64,000 nucleotides of DNA. Source: JAXGRD01 sp040766105 (lineage in GTDB: Bacteria > Bacillota > Clostridia > Peptostreptococcales > Anaerovoracaceae). This document shows positions 33,704-42,562 of this stretch, piece by piece. The notes beneath the pieces were generated by a model that saw only the letters and a program-made list of their open reading frames with translations, was not told the origin of the DNA and made no database searches. The translations under genes were made by a program, and so were the position numbers. The first letter of the stretch is position 1. Each line of letters opens with the position of its first letter. Where the stretch lies: assembly GCA_040766105.1 (NCBI GenBank), contig JAXGRD010000003.1:309173-373172 (forward strand), given 5' to 3'.

Positions 33704-34387
33704 TTAACCTTCTTCCTCCATGACCTTGAGCACATAACCGGCCCCCCGCACCGTATGGATCAGCTTAGGTGCAAACCCCTCGTCCAGTTTCTTGCGAAGA
33801 TACCGCATGTAGACTTCGATTACGTTGGAGCTTCCCTCATAATCGTAATTCCAAACATGCTTGATGATTCTGTCCTTGGACAAAACCTTTCCGCTGTTGC
33901 GAATCATATATTCCAAAATGTCAAACTCCTTGGTCGCCAAAGAGATGGCTGTTTCCCCACGGAAAACCGTTCTGGCATCGCAATCCACGGTCAAATCCGC
34001 CACCGTAAACACATTGCTGACGCTGTCCGTACTTCTCCTAATCAACACCCGCACCCGAGCGAGCAACTCGTCAAAGGCAAAGGGCTTGACCAGATAATCA
34101 TCGGCACCGGCGTCCAATCCGCCGACCCTGTCCTCCACCCGGTCTCTTGCCGTGAGAAGAAGCACCGGCGTCTTGTCACCCTTTTCCCGCAACTCCCGAA
34201 GAACCTCAATGCCACTCTTCCCGGGTAGCATAATATCCAGAACAATGGCATCGTACTCCGCACAGCACAAAAAGTCCGTGGCCTCATCTCCGTCCATGGC
34301 TCTGTCCACACTGTAATGTTCTTTTTCCAGCCGATCCACAATGATCCGGTTCAGCTTTGGTTCGTCTTCTACAACTAAAACACGCAT
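33704..34387 (-). CDS. OmpR/PhoB-family response regulator
   Basis: 227 residues. Receiver domain with VVEDEP, phosphorylated D51 (IVLDIMLPG) and the LVKPF lysine; C-terminal winged helix with LATKEFDILEYMIRNSG and VIEVYMRYLRKKLD. The ATG at 34387 has AAGGAGG eight bases upstream; the longer frame from 34453 is rejected because it starts inside recD2. Direct repeats at its own promoter suggest autoregulation. Confidence 0.95.
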   Translation of the reverse strand: MRVLVVEDEPKLNRIIVDRLEKEHYSVDRAMDGDEATDFLCCAEYDAIVLDIMLPGKSGIEVLRELREKGDKTPVLLLTARDRVEDRVGGLDAGADDYLVKPFAFDELLARVRVLIRRSTDSVSNVFTVADLTVDCDARTVFRGETAISLATKEFDILEYMIRNSGKVLSKDRIIKHVWNYDYEGSSNVIEVYMRYLRKKLDEGFAPKLIHTVRGAGYVLKVMEEEG

Positions 34388-34407
34388 AACACATTCCTCC
34401 TTACGGA

Positions 34408-34444
34408 ATTTTACCATAAGAAAGATGAAGAGAACCTTAAGAAA
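34408..34444 (-). promoter_or_regulatory. Promoter of the two-component operon with TTTCTTAAGG/TTTCTTATGG repeats
   Basis: Minus strand TTTCTTAAGG (34444-34435) and TTTCTTATGG (34423-34414), 21 bp apart (two helical turns), with a weaker copy between, followed by -10-like TATGGT or TAAAAT. The same TTTCTTAAxG word occurs above the repeat-protein gene. Confidence 0.45.
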
Positions 34445-36662
34445 TTCCTCCATCAGAACCCATCATGGCCGCCAACCTGGCTTTCAGCCCGGAATACCGG
34501 TCCACGATGCGGTTGTTGTCCACCATCGCCTTCATCTTGTTCTCCGAACCCACCAAGATGACCGCTTCCTTCCCTCTGGTTACCGCCGTATACAGTAGGT
34601 TTCTCGTCGCCAGCATGGGGGGAAACCACGAGACGGGCATGACCACAATGGGAAACTCGCTTCCCTGAGACTTGTGCACCGTCACCGCATAGGCCGGCTC
34701 CAGCTGGTCCAAGTCTGCAAACTCGTAGGTGACGAACTTGTCCTCGTCAAAGACAGCAACCAGTTCGCCGTGATCCTGAGAAATGGTTTCAATATAGCCC
34801 AAGTCTCCGTTGAAAATTCCTTCTCCCTCGGTGAAGTCTCCCAGCCGCTTCCAGGGCATGTTGTAGTTATTCTTAATTTGCATCACCTTGTCCCCTTCTC
34901 GGAACAGCTTGTCGCCGTAGGTCTTCTCGTTTTTTTGAGAAGATGGGGGATTGAGTTTTTCTCGCATTTCCTTGTTGAGATTGATGGTCCCCAAGGTTCC
35001 CTTCCGCACGGGGGTGAGGACCTGTATGTCCTGCATGGGATCGCAGTGGGTGTAGTGACCAGGGAGTCTCTTCTCACACAGCTCCAAGATGGTCTCCAGC
35101 ATTTCCTTCTCCGTCTTGCGACCCATGAGGAAGAAGTCCTTTTCTTTTTCGTTAAAATCCGGGTATTCCCCCTTGTTGATTCTATGGGCGTTGACCACAA
35201 TCAGGCTTTCCTTCGCCTGACGAAATATTTCTTTTAACCGAACAGAGTAAATGAACTCACTGTCCAAAATATCCGAAAGCACGTTGCCGGCTCCCACGGA
35301 GGGCAGTTGATCCGCATCTCCCACCAAAACCAGGCGGGTCCCTACGGGGAGCGCCTTCATCAGCCCGTTCATGAGCATCAGATCCACCATGGAGGCCTCG
35401 TCGATAATCACCACATCCGCATCCAGGGGATTTTCCTCGTTCCGCCCGAAGCGCATTTCATCAATGCCTTCGAAATAGCTGTATTCCAGCAGCCGATGAA
35501 TGGTGGAAGCGGGATGTCCGGTAGTCTGGGTGATTCGCTTCGCCGCCCTTCCCGTTGGCGCAGCAATGGCCACCTTAAACCCGTTGTGTTCCAGGATTTT
35601 GAGGATGCCGTTGATGATGGTCGTCTTTCCCGTTCCGGGACCTCCCGTAATCACTGTGACACCGTTGTTCAGCGAGGTAGAAACAGCGTGCTTCTGCTCG
35701 GCGCTGTACTGGATTCCCGTCTCCTTTTCCGCAATGGCGATGAGGCTATCCATCTGACCGTTGACCGGTTTCAAGGTCCCCTGTTCCAAGGCGGTCAAAG
35801 CCTTGGTCACGTTCTGTTCCGCCACGTAGTAGGCCATGAGGTAGACCACTTCCCTGCCTTCCAAATTTTCAATACGAACCTCTCCCTCAAAGGCCATGGC
35901 AACCAAGGCATCATCCACTAAATCAGTGGACACTTCCAGCATCTCCGCTGCCTTTTCCTTGAGAAGCGTTCTGGGAAGAAAGGTGTTTCCTTCGTTGGAA
36001 TAGTAGAGAAGCGTATAACCGATGCCGCTGCGAATCCGGTCCTCGTTTTCCTTTTCGATTCCCATCTTTGCCGCGATGCGGTCCGCCTGGACGAAACCGA
36101 TGCCATAGACCTCCGTTGCCAAGCGATAGGGATTCTCCTCCACCGCAGCGATGGTGTCCGGTCCGTACGTCTTGTACAGCTTCATGGCAATGGAAGCGCT
36201 GATGTCAAACTGCCCCAAATAAATGGTGATTTCGGCAAATTCCTTATGAGAACGAAATGCTTCGGCAATGGCTTCCGCACGCTTTGCACCGATGCCGCTT
36301 ACTTCCATGAGACGCTGAGGAGAAGACTCGATGACATCAAAGGTGTCCTGACCGAACTTCTTTACAATGGCAGCCGCCGCCTTTGGCCCGATACCTTTCA
36401 GAAATCCGGAGGACAAGAAGCCGGCGATCCCCGCCTCTGTGGAGGGCATGACTTCCTCGCTCTCCTTAAAGGCGAACTGCTCCCCGTAAGAAGGATGTGT
36501 TGTAAAGTCGCCCCGTAGCATATAGGTTCTTCCCACATAACAAGAGGGAAGAACACCTACTGCCGTAAACTGCTCTTCCTCCGTCTGTACTACGGCGATG
36601 GTATAGCCGTTATCTTTATTATGAAAAACAATATTTTCAATGGTTGCCTGTAATTGCTTCAT
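34437..36662 (-). CDS. recD2: RecD2-type ATP-dependent DNA helicase
   Basis: 741 residues. N-terminal OB-like and helix-hairpin-helix part (GFLKGIGPKAAAAIVKKFG and LMEVSGIGAKRAEAI), then helicase superfamily 1B core: Walker A GGPGTGKTT, VVIIDEASMVDL (motif II), LVGDADQLPSVGAG (motif III), and VTVHKSQGSEFP with LYTAVTRGKEA near the C-terminus (motifs V and VI). RecD2 unwinds DNA 5' to 3' without RecB and RecC. Its stop overlaps the regulator site of the two-component operon. Confidence 0.94.
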   Translation of the reverse strand: MKQLQATIENIVFHNKDNGYTIAVVQTEEEQFTAVGVLPSCYVGRTYMLRGDFTTHPSYGEQFAFKESEEVMPSTEAGIAGFLSSGFLKGIGPKAAAAIVKKFGQDTFDVIESSPQRLMEVSGIGAKRAEAIAEAFRSHKEFAEITIYLGQFDISASIAMKLYKTYGPDTIAAVEENPYRLATEVYGIGFVQADRIAAKMGIEKENEDRIRSGIGYTLLYYSNEGNTFLPRTLLKEKAAEMLEVSTDLVDDALVAMAFEGEVRIENLEGREVVYLMAYYVAEQNVTKALTALEQGTLKPVNGQMDSLIAIAEKETGIQYSAEQKHAVSTSLNNGVTVITGGPGTGKTTIINGILKILEHNGFKVAIAAPTGRAAKRITQTTGHPASTIHRLLEYSYFEGIDEMRFGRNEENPLDADVVIIDEASMVDLMLMNGLMKALPVGTRLVLVGDADQLPSVGAGNVLSDILDSEFIYSVRLKEIFRQAKESLIVVNAHRINKGEYPDFNEKEKDFFLMGRKTEKEMLETILELCEKRLPGHYTHCDPMQDIQVLTPVRKGTLGTINLNKEMREKLNPPSSQKNEKTYGDKLFREGDKVMQIKNNYNMPWKRLGDFTEGEGIFNGDLGYIETISQDHGELVAVFDEDKFVTYEFADLDQLEPAYAVTVHKSQGSEFPIVVMPVSWFPPMLATRNLLYTAVTRGKEAVILVGSENKMKAMVDNNRIVDRYSGLKARLAAMMGSDGGIS

Positions 36663-36665
36663 GAA

Positions 36666-37895
36666 TTATCTCAGCCATTTCACCTTTCTGGTCTTCGCCG
36701 AAAACTTGCTCTTGGCGAATTTTTTGGCGTTTTTCAGCAATTCTGCCTCGTTGTTGTCCGCAGGATTTCGGTGAACGATGTCCGTCAACATCACCAGAAT
36801 TTCTCCCGCTCTTTCCTCGGGAATTCCCGCCTGAATCAGCTTGTCTTCATTCACCGCCAGATCTTCTATGTAGACCGGCTCATTGTTGGAAATGATTTGA
36901 TCCATATAGGCCTTCCGCATGAGAATCTTGGCATCGGAAGTGTCGTATACAATTCGTTGTGCCTTGGAAAGATTGTCAATGTAGTCGTACCGCTCCGGAC
37001 CGTAGGCCACCAAGGCTTCCTTTAAGTCCACCGTGGTTCGGAAGAAATGTATCTTCTCCATGAGATAGAGGCCGTCCAATAAGTTCTGCTCCGTCTCCGG
37101 GTCGTAGCACAGCTTGCGCATGGCTTCTTCCCCCTTCTTCCCGTCCAATGCCGTATAGAACAGACCCAGCCGCCGCTTCAGATTTGGCTTGGTCTTGTGG
37201 ATGTTGTCACAAAGACAGGAGAACTGCTCCAGTTGTCTTCTATTCAGTTTGGTGGCCATGTCACCGATGATGGCGGGCATCAGGTCCGCACCTGCCAACA
37301 TGCGAAGGCCTTTTCCCCCGTGGGGGCTGACGATGATGTTGCAGAAATACTCTCGAATATCGTCGACATGAGACTTTTCCAATAAAGGCGCGCATTCCAC
37401 CATGGCTTCGTAGGTTTTCTTTTGAATATCGAAGTCGTTCTCCGCCGCAATGATGATGGCTCGCATCATGGCAAGGGGGTCGCTCTTAAATAGTGGTAAA
37501 GGATCGCCTACCGTTCGCACCAGCTTTTCCTGGATGTCATCCCTTCCCTTGTATGGGTCTACAAAGCCCAGTTCCGGGCTGTCCGCCATGGCATAGACGG
37601 TGAACTCCTGACGCTTTAGATACTCTTCCGGTCCCTCTTCATATGGGAAGATGTCCACAATGAGGCCGTCTTCCTTCTCATGGGTGAAGTCCAGTCGCAG
37701 GGCTTCGTCCAAATCGGTTCCCTTGGAAAATACTTCCTTCAGCGTTTCCAAGGGACACCCGGCAGCCATGTCCCAATCCAAAGGCTCTTTCCCCAGGATT
37801 GTCTCGCCTACGCACGGACCTGCGGCATAGGAGTCAATCCCTTTGCCTCTCAGTTCCCCCATGATATCCTTTATTTCCCTGGGCAGTTTAATCAC
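36666..37895 (-). CDS. Degenerate CCA-adding-enzyme-like protein
   Basis: 409 residues. The fold of class II tRNA nucleotidyltransferase is traceable (LDWDMAAGCPLETLKEVF, EEYLKRQEFTVYAMAD, LGFVDPYKGRDDIQEKLVRTVGDP, LAMMRAI), but key residues are altered: the flexible-loop GG-x-VRD is AGPCVGE, and RRDFTINAMA is RQEFTVYAMA. The metal pair DWD remains. The C-terminal half lacks a clear HD motif and ends in a basic tail. The start is GTG at 37895 with AGGAGG, overlapping the yhaM stop. A regulatory or RNA-binding role beside the exonuclease YhaM is possible. Confidence 0.8.
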   Translation of the reverse strand: MIKLPREIKDIMGELRGKGIDSYAAGPCVGETILGKEPLDWDMAAGCPLETLKEVFSKGTDLDEALRLDFTHEKEDGLIVDIFPYEEGPEEYLKRQEFTVYAMADSPELGFVDPYKGRDDIQEKLVRTVGDPLPLFKSDPLAMMRAIIIAAENDFDIQKKTYEAMVECAPLLEKSHVDDIREYFCNIIVSPHGGKGLRMLAGADLMPAIIGDMATKLNRRQLEQFSCLCDNIHKTKPNLKRRLGLFYTALDGKKGEEAMRKLCYDPETEQNLLDGLYLMEKIHFFRTTVDLKEALVAYGPERYDYIDNLSKAQRIVYDTSDAKILMRKAYMDQIISNNEPVYIEDLAVNEDKLIQAGIPEERAGEILVMLTDIVHRNPADNNEAELLKNAKKFAKSKFSAKTRKVKWLR

Positions 37896-38860
37896 TTTTG
37901 TTCCTCCTGTTTTTTGTACAGTCTGCGATTATCCAAGGTCCAAACACGCTCGCTAAACTCCCCCGGCTCCGTTCTGGACAGTGCATCCTCCATGTCGTAC
38001 ATCCTTGCATCGATCATGTCCAGATAGTGAAGGATTTCCGCTTCTGGGAAGAGTGGTTTCTTTGGACTGCCAAACTCCGGCTCGTAGTGGTGCGACAAAA
38101 TCATGTGCTCCACCATGATAGCCTTATCCTTGGGAAAGCCCAGTTCCTCCATCTGTCGGTCCAAAACCTTAATGCCCATGACCAAGTGTCCCAAAAGAAC
38201 TCCCTCAAAGGAGTACCCATCGGATATGCCCAGTTCATTGGAGTTGATTTCGTAGAGCTTTTGGATGTCGTGAAGAATCACCCCTGCCAGCACCAAGTCC
38301 TGATTCAATTGCTCATACACCTGGCAGATTCTCTCTCCCGTTCGAATCATCCGCTTGATATGCCAGAGCAGCCCTGCCATTTCCGCATGGTGATTCTTTT
38401 GGGCGGCGGGGTAATACAGTAACTTTTCTTTATTGTCATCTAGGTTTTTCAGGCAGAGGGCTCTCAGGAGGGGATCCTCCATGGCTTCCGCCTTTCCTCT
38501 GATAAAATCATACATCTCTCCGGGAGGTTCCGGTGCAGCCTTGATGTAGTCGGACATTTCGATGCCGTCTTCCTTGTTGGTCTTTCGAATGCGGCTGATT
38601 TTCAGCTGCTTCATGCTGTTCCACTCGGTCACCTCGGCACGAATTTTCAGCACTTCTCCCTCCGCCATCATCTTTGCGGAGTCCATCTCCTCGTCAGCCA
38701 GGTTCCACTTCTTTCCATATATCTCCCCGCTGTTGTCTCCCAGCAGGATGTCCATGTAATACTTTTTGTTGGATCCCATCTTCACGGCAATAGCCTTCAC
38801 CATGAAAAAGCTTTCAATCTCTTCTCCCGTCTTAAAGTCAGCAATGTATGTGTTCTTCAT
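37892..38860 (-). CDS. yhaM: YhaM-family 3'-5' exonuclease
   Basis: 322 residues. An N-terminal OB fold (FFMVKAIAVKMGSNKKYYMDILLGDNSGEIYGKKW in two strands) is followed by an HD phosphohydrolase domain: H in GLLWHIKRM, HD in GVILHDIQKL, H in VEHMILSHH and D in YLDMIDARM. YhaM trims short RNA or single-stranded DNA ends. Genes for a CCA-like protein and RecD2 follow in the same operon, suggesting a nucleic-acid maintenance unit. Confidence 0.9.
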   Translation of the reverse strand: MKNTYIADFKTGEEIESFFMVKAIAVKMGSNKKYYMDILLGDNSGEIYGKKWNLADEEMDSAKMMAEGEVLKIRAEVTEWNSMKQLKISRIRKTNKEDGIEMSDYIKAAPEPPGEMYDFIRGKAEAMEDPLLRALCLKNLDDNKEKLLYYPAAQKNHHAEMAGLLWHIKRMIRTGERICQVYEQLNQDLVLAGVILHDIQKLYEINSNELGISDGYSFEGVLLGHLVMGIKVLDRQMEELGFPKDKAIMVEHMILSHHYEPEFGSPKKPLFPEAEILHYLDMIDARMYDMEDALSRTEPGEFSERVWTLDNRRLYKKQEEQK

Positions 38861-38895
38861 GTAATTCTCCCTTTTTTCGCAATATATTGGTCTTA

Positions 38896-38924
38896 ATTAT
38901 ATCCTATTTCATGGGAACTATAAA
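38896..38924 (-). promoter_or_regulatory. Promoter of the yhaM operon
   Basis: Minus strand TTTATA (38924-38919), 17 bp, TATAAT (38901-38896), about 40 bases before the yhaM ATG, which has AAGGGAG. Confidence 0.6.
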
Positions 38925-38941
38925 GAGTTTTACCCAATGTT

Positions 38942-38970
38942 TTGCCACCGGAACAGAAATGGGTTATACT
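38942..38970 (+). promoter_or_regulatory. Promoter of nadE
   Basis: TTGCCA (38942-38947), 17 bp, TATACT (38965-38970), followed by GGAGG and the ATG at 38993. Confidence 0.7.
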
Positions 38971-38992
38971 GCATTTATTGGAGGAAATGACC

Positions 38993-40816
38993 ATGTCAAA
39001 CGAAAGATTCGGTTTTTTACGCGTCGCCGGTTGCGTGCCACATATCCATCTGGCAAATCCGGACAAAAATGCTCAAGAAATCATCTCCATGGTGAAAGAA
39101 GCGGAGAAAAAACAGGTAGGCCTGGCGGTTTTTCCAAGGCTAGCACTGACAGGAATCACCTGCGGCGATTTGTTTTTTCAAGACCAATTTTACCGTCGTC
39201 AAATAGCGGCGCTGGAGGAAATCATCTATGCAACGGAAGGCCTTCATGTGACGGCAGTGATTGGCTTTTACGCACGATTTAGAGGTCAACTCTTGGATTG
39301 TGCCGCCGTTATTCGCAATGGCTCGCCCCAGAAAATCCTACTTCTTCCCCCTGCCAAAGAACTTCTTCGGTGGTTCCCCGGCAATGAAGATACAGATGCT
39401 CATGTCATATTAGATGAAGAATTGCTGGAAATTCAGGAAGGTTCTTTTTCCGACGGTATCGTGAAGGTAGGCTTCGGGGAAGATGAAGACATCCGACTCT
39501 ATCTGGCTACCCACAGCCAATTGGTTGGTACTGCGGATTATCAGCGTTCCTTGGCCATAGGAGAAAGTGGTCGCCTAGGTTGCGGTTATATTTCCATCTC
39601 TCCGGGAACAGGGGAATCCACCACCTCAAAGGTCTACGGAGGTCATTGCATCCTTGCGGAAAACGGTGAAATCCTGGCGGAAAGCAGCCTCTTCCCCAGA
39701 GAAAACGCCATGACGATTACGGAGATTGATTGCGGCAAAATTCACTACCGCAAATCCCACGGCATGAGTGGAGATTTCTACGACTATTACACCCAGGATA
39801 CCCACACCTTCCACTATATTGACGAAGGTTCCCTCTATCGAAAATACGCCCAAACGCCCTTCATTCCGGAAAACTATGATGGGGTATGCGAAGAAATCTT
39901 CGCCATTCAAGCTCATGGTTTAGCGAGAAGACTGGAAGCCGCTCACTCCAAAAAAGCAATCATCGGCATATCGGGAGGTCTTGACTCTACCCTTGCGGTT
40001 TTAGTCAGTCACCGTGCCCATGAAATATTGGGAAGATCCCCCAAGGACATTATCGCCATTACCATGCCCGGTTTTGGTACCACAGATCACACCTACGACA
40101 ATGCCCTGGCTCTCATGAAGCAGCTGGGCGTGGACCTGCGAGAGATTCCCATTAAAGAATCCGTGCGGCTCCACTTTCAAGACATCGGTCACGAGGAAGA
40201 TAACCATGATGTGACCTATGAAAACGCCCAAGCTCGTGAGCGAACCCAGATTCTCATGGATGTAGCCAACATGGAAGGCGGCTTGGTGGTGGGTACAGGA
40301 GATCTTTCCGAGGAGGCACTGGGCTGGTGCACCTACAACGGAGATCACATGTCCATGTACGGCGTCAACAGCGATGTGCCCAAGACATTGGTCAGAGTTC
40401 TGGTGAAGTGGTACGGAGACAAGTCGGAAGACAAAGTCCTTCGCGACACCCTTCATTCCATCGCCGACACTCCCATATCTCCCGAACTGCTTCCCCCCGA
40501 CGAAGCAGGTGACATCGCACAAAAGACCGAGGACAAGGTGGGCCCCTACGAGCTCCACGACTTCTTCCTCTACCATACCATCCGCGGCGGCATGTCCCCC
40601 GAAAAGCTCCTCTTCGTTGCGGAGCAGACCTTCGAAGGGAAGTACGACAAGGCAGTCATTGCCAAATGGCAAGAAACCTTCTATCGTCGCTTCTTCTCTC
40701 AACAGTTCAAGCGAAACTGCAGCCCCGACGGGCCGCAGGTGGGCACACTTTCCCTCTCACCCCACGGAGATTGGGTCATGCCCAGCGACGCATCGCCGGA
40801 CATGTGGGTGAAATAG
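38993..40816 (+). CDS. nadE: NAD+ synthetase with degenerate N-terminal glutaminase domain
   Basis: 607 residues. The C-terminal synthetase domain is intact: SGGLDST P-loop (327-333), MPGFGTTDHTYDNA, VVGTGDLSEEALGW and YGVNSDVPKTLV. The N-terminal nitrilase-like domain, which normally frees ammonia from glutamine, has lost its catalytic set: FPRLALTG has Arg49 where the family has Glu, and the ICEDLW segment with the nucleophile Cys is deleted (about residues 161-178, no Cys). It thus probably uses free ammonia, although it keeps the two-domain layout. GGAGG lies eight bases before the ATG; a promoter is just upstream, which excludes the longer frame from 38942. Confidence 0.92.
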   Translation: MSNERFGFLRVAGCVPHIHLANPDKNAQEIISMVKEAEKKQVGLAVFPRLALTGITCGDLFFQDQFYRRQIAALEEIIYATEGLHVTAVIGFYARFRGQLLDCAAVIRNGSPQKILLLPPAKELLRWFPGNEDTDAHVILDEELLEIQEGSFSDGIVKVGFGEDEDIRLYLATHSQLVGTADYQRSLAIGESGRLGCGYISISPGTGESTTSKVYGGHCILAENGEILAESSLFPRENAMTITEIDCGKIHYRKSHGMSGDFYDYYTQDTHTFHYIDEGSLYRKYAQTPFIPENYDGVCEEIFAIQAHGLARRLEAAHSKKAIIGISGGLDSTLAVLVSHRAHEILGRSPKDIIAITMPGFGTTDHTYDNALALMKQLGVDLREIPIKESVRLHFQDIGHEEDNHDVTYENAQARERTQILMDVANMEGGLVVGTGDLSEEALGWCTYNGDHMSMYGVNSDVPKTLVRVLVKWYGDKSEDKVLRDTLHSIADTPISPELLPPDEAGDIAQKTEDKVGPYELHDFFLYHTIRGGMSPEKLLFVAEQTFEGKYDKAVIAKWQETFYRRFFSQQFKRNCSPDGPQVGTLSLSPHGDWVMPSDASPDMWVK

Positions 40817-40992
40817 TGTGTTTTAGCCATGCCATTCTTTATTGGATGCCCATGACTAAATGAAAACATGTTATTTTAGTCACGTCTCGCAACACCCGCT
40901 CCTTTGGCTAAAAAAATTTTGAAAAAAACGAAAAATAGCACAAAAAAACGTCGTTTTTTTAGTCATTGTCTTCATATCAAATAAGGTTAACT

Positions 40993-41016
40993 AAAAAGAG
41001 GCTTCCGCCTCTTTTT
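40993..41016. terminator. Bidirectional intrinsic terminator
   Basis: A perfect 10-bp stem AAAAAGAGGC/GCCTCTTTTT, loop TTCC, between convergent nadE and the unknown gene. Upstream, 40817-40980 is non-coding and holds A/T-rich inverted repeats (AAAAAAACG-T-CGTTTTTTT near 40943) and three TTTTAGYCAY words. Confidence 0.85.
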
Positions 41017-41640
41017 CTAGTTCTGAAACATCTTGTGTGCAGCTTCACTGTCCTTTACTTCAACCTCCGCCTCATCAGGGAAGAGCCATCTGCCGATGGC
41101 GTATTTGGAAAACTCCTTCATTTCATCTATCTTCCCGTCTACCTCGACCAAAACGTTGTTCTTTCCAATCCAACTTGAGCGGATTCCCTTTTTGTCCAGC
41201 AATTTCAGGTAGATGTACACGTCTTCCATGGCCACAACTTCCATCCTGCCATAAGCCCAATGGTAGTACTGAGACCCAACATCACACGCCTGGATTACCG
41301 ACTCCCAATCCTTCACTTCTGTTGCCACCGCGTTGTCTTCCGTGGAAATCAACAGCTCCCCCTCTTTTATTTTCTTGTTTCGGGCAGATATCTTTCTTTC
41401 CACCTTGGCGAGGCCTTCCGCCCGACTGGCCTTGCTCCTCTTTATCAACTTCCAATCCAACTTCATCCAGCTGTTTTCTTCAATGATGCCGGTAATTTTA
41501 GCATTGGCAATATCCATCTCATCCTTATCGCCCTTTTCATCCTTTAAGGCGATGTAATTCTCCAGATTATCCTTCACAAGTTCCAAAAGTCGATTTTCTT
41601 CTTCCCATTTGCTTATGTTTTTTTGTAATCTGTTATCCAT
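41017..41640 (-). CDS. Uncharacterised soluble protein with coiled-coil N-terminus
   Basis: 207 residues; I do not recognise a family. The first 60 residues are strongly charged and helical (NISKWEEENRLLELVKDNLENYIALKDE), suggesting a coiled coil; a Lys/Arg-rich middle (RSKASRAEGLAKVERKISARNKK) follows; the C-terminal part alternates strands and aromatic residues (GSQYYHWAYGRMEVVAMEDVYIYL, then GRWLFPDEAEVEV). No signal or membrane segment. AAGGAGAAGG before the ATG at 41640 supports the start. It follows the QueG-like gene by 22 bp, so they are probably one operon. Confidence 0.65.
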   Translation of the reverse strand: MDNRLQKNISKWEEENRLLELVKDNLENYIALKDEKGDKDEMDIANAKITGIIEENSWMKLDWKLIKRSKASRAEGLAKVERKISARNKKIKEGELLISTEDNAVATEVKDWESVIQACDVGSQYYHWAYGRMEVVAMEDVYIYLKLLDKKGIRSSWIGKNNVLVEVDGKIDEMKEFSKYAIGRWLFPDEAEVEVKDSEAAHKMFQN

Positions 41641-41662
41641 TTTCCTTCTCCTTGTCTCTATG

Positions 41663-42499
41663 TTACAGAGGCTTTTTATCTTCACAGGGAATCTTCACCT
41701 GACAGATGCCGCACCCAAACTTCTGACCCTTCCTCTCCAAATGGTCCGGCCACAATCGTTTCTCAATATCATCCTCATAGCGCTCGCAACGAACCTTGTC
41801 GTGGCCTTTTTGCGTAATGGCCTTGGTGGGACAGCGACGAATGCAGGAGCCGCAGATTCCCTTGGCATAGTAAAGGCACCAATCATATGGACCTCTGTCT
41901 CCTCTGGGGGTAACGGGAAGATCCCCCTCTACAATGGTTGTGGTGATTCTGACAGCTTTCCCTTTTTCCGAAATGAAGCCTTCCGAAAGCCCGAAAGTGC
42001 CCAATCCGGCAGCAAAGGCCCCGTGTCGGTGGGACCACTTGGATGCTAAGCCAAGGTTCTCCGATGTCTCCAGCTGCCACTCGGGTAGTAGGTCAATGGA
42101 TACGGCTCGCATCCCTTCTTCTTCCAAACGCTCTACCAGCTTTCCGCTGAACTCCTCCATCAAGCCTTCCCATTCTCCTCGAGAAATCACCCAGTGGTCT
42201 CCGGGGAATTTCCTTGCTCTTCTCTGCTCTTCTCTGGTGAGGGGTGCTTGTGGGAAGATTATAGATATCACACGTAACTTCTCAGCCGAACCGCCTTCGT
42301 GACGAAGGGCAAATACCTCCTCCGGTGTCCAGTGAAAGTCTCCAATGTGATCCTTCAAAAAAGCAAAATAGGGGTCGTCACCTGCCGCAATGCCGACAAG
42401 GGGTTCCTCCCACATGGGAAGATCCGGTTCCCCTAATGTGCCAAAGTGGTTGCCTTCCAAACTGTGAAAGACCTCCCGTACGATTTTCTCAATTTCCAT
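41663..42499 (-). CDS. QueG-like iron-sulfur protein, copy 2
   Basis: 278 residues, same overall layout as the protein at 20.5-21.3 kb: a central KWSHRHGAFAAGLGTFGLSEGFISEKG segment, then Cys-rich motifs ICGSCIRRCPTKAI and FGCGICQVKIPC able to bind two 4Fe-4S clusters. It has a longer N-terminal part (about 80 residues) and lacks the QueG tail. Substrate unknown. An extended -10 (TGGTATAAT near 42530) and GGGAGG support the start. Confidence 0.75.
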   Translation of the reverse strand: MEIEKIVREVFHSLEGNHFGTLGEPDLPMWEEPLVGIAAGDDPYFAFLKDHIGDFHWTPEEVFALRHEGGSAEKLRVISIIFPQAPLTREEQRRARKFPGDHWVISRGEWEGLMEEFSGKLVERLEEEGMRAVSIDLLPEWQLETSENLGLASKWSHRHGAFAAGLGTFGLSEGFISEKGKAVRITTTIVEGDLPVTPRGDRGPYDWCLYYAKGICGSCIRRCPTKAITQKGHDKVRCERYEDDIEKRLWPDHLERKGQKFGCGICQVKIPCEDKKPL

Positions 42500-42562
42500 G
42501 ACAATACCTCCCGGTAATATGATTATTATACCATTAAAAGACCGGGAAATGTAAGAAAGGTT

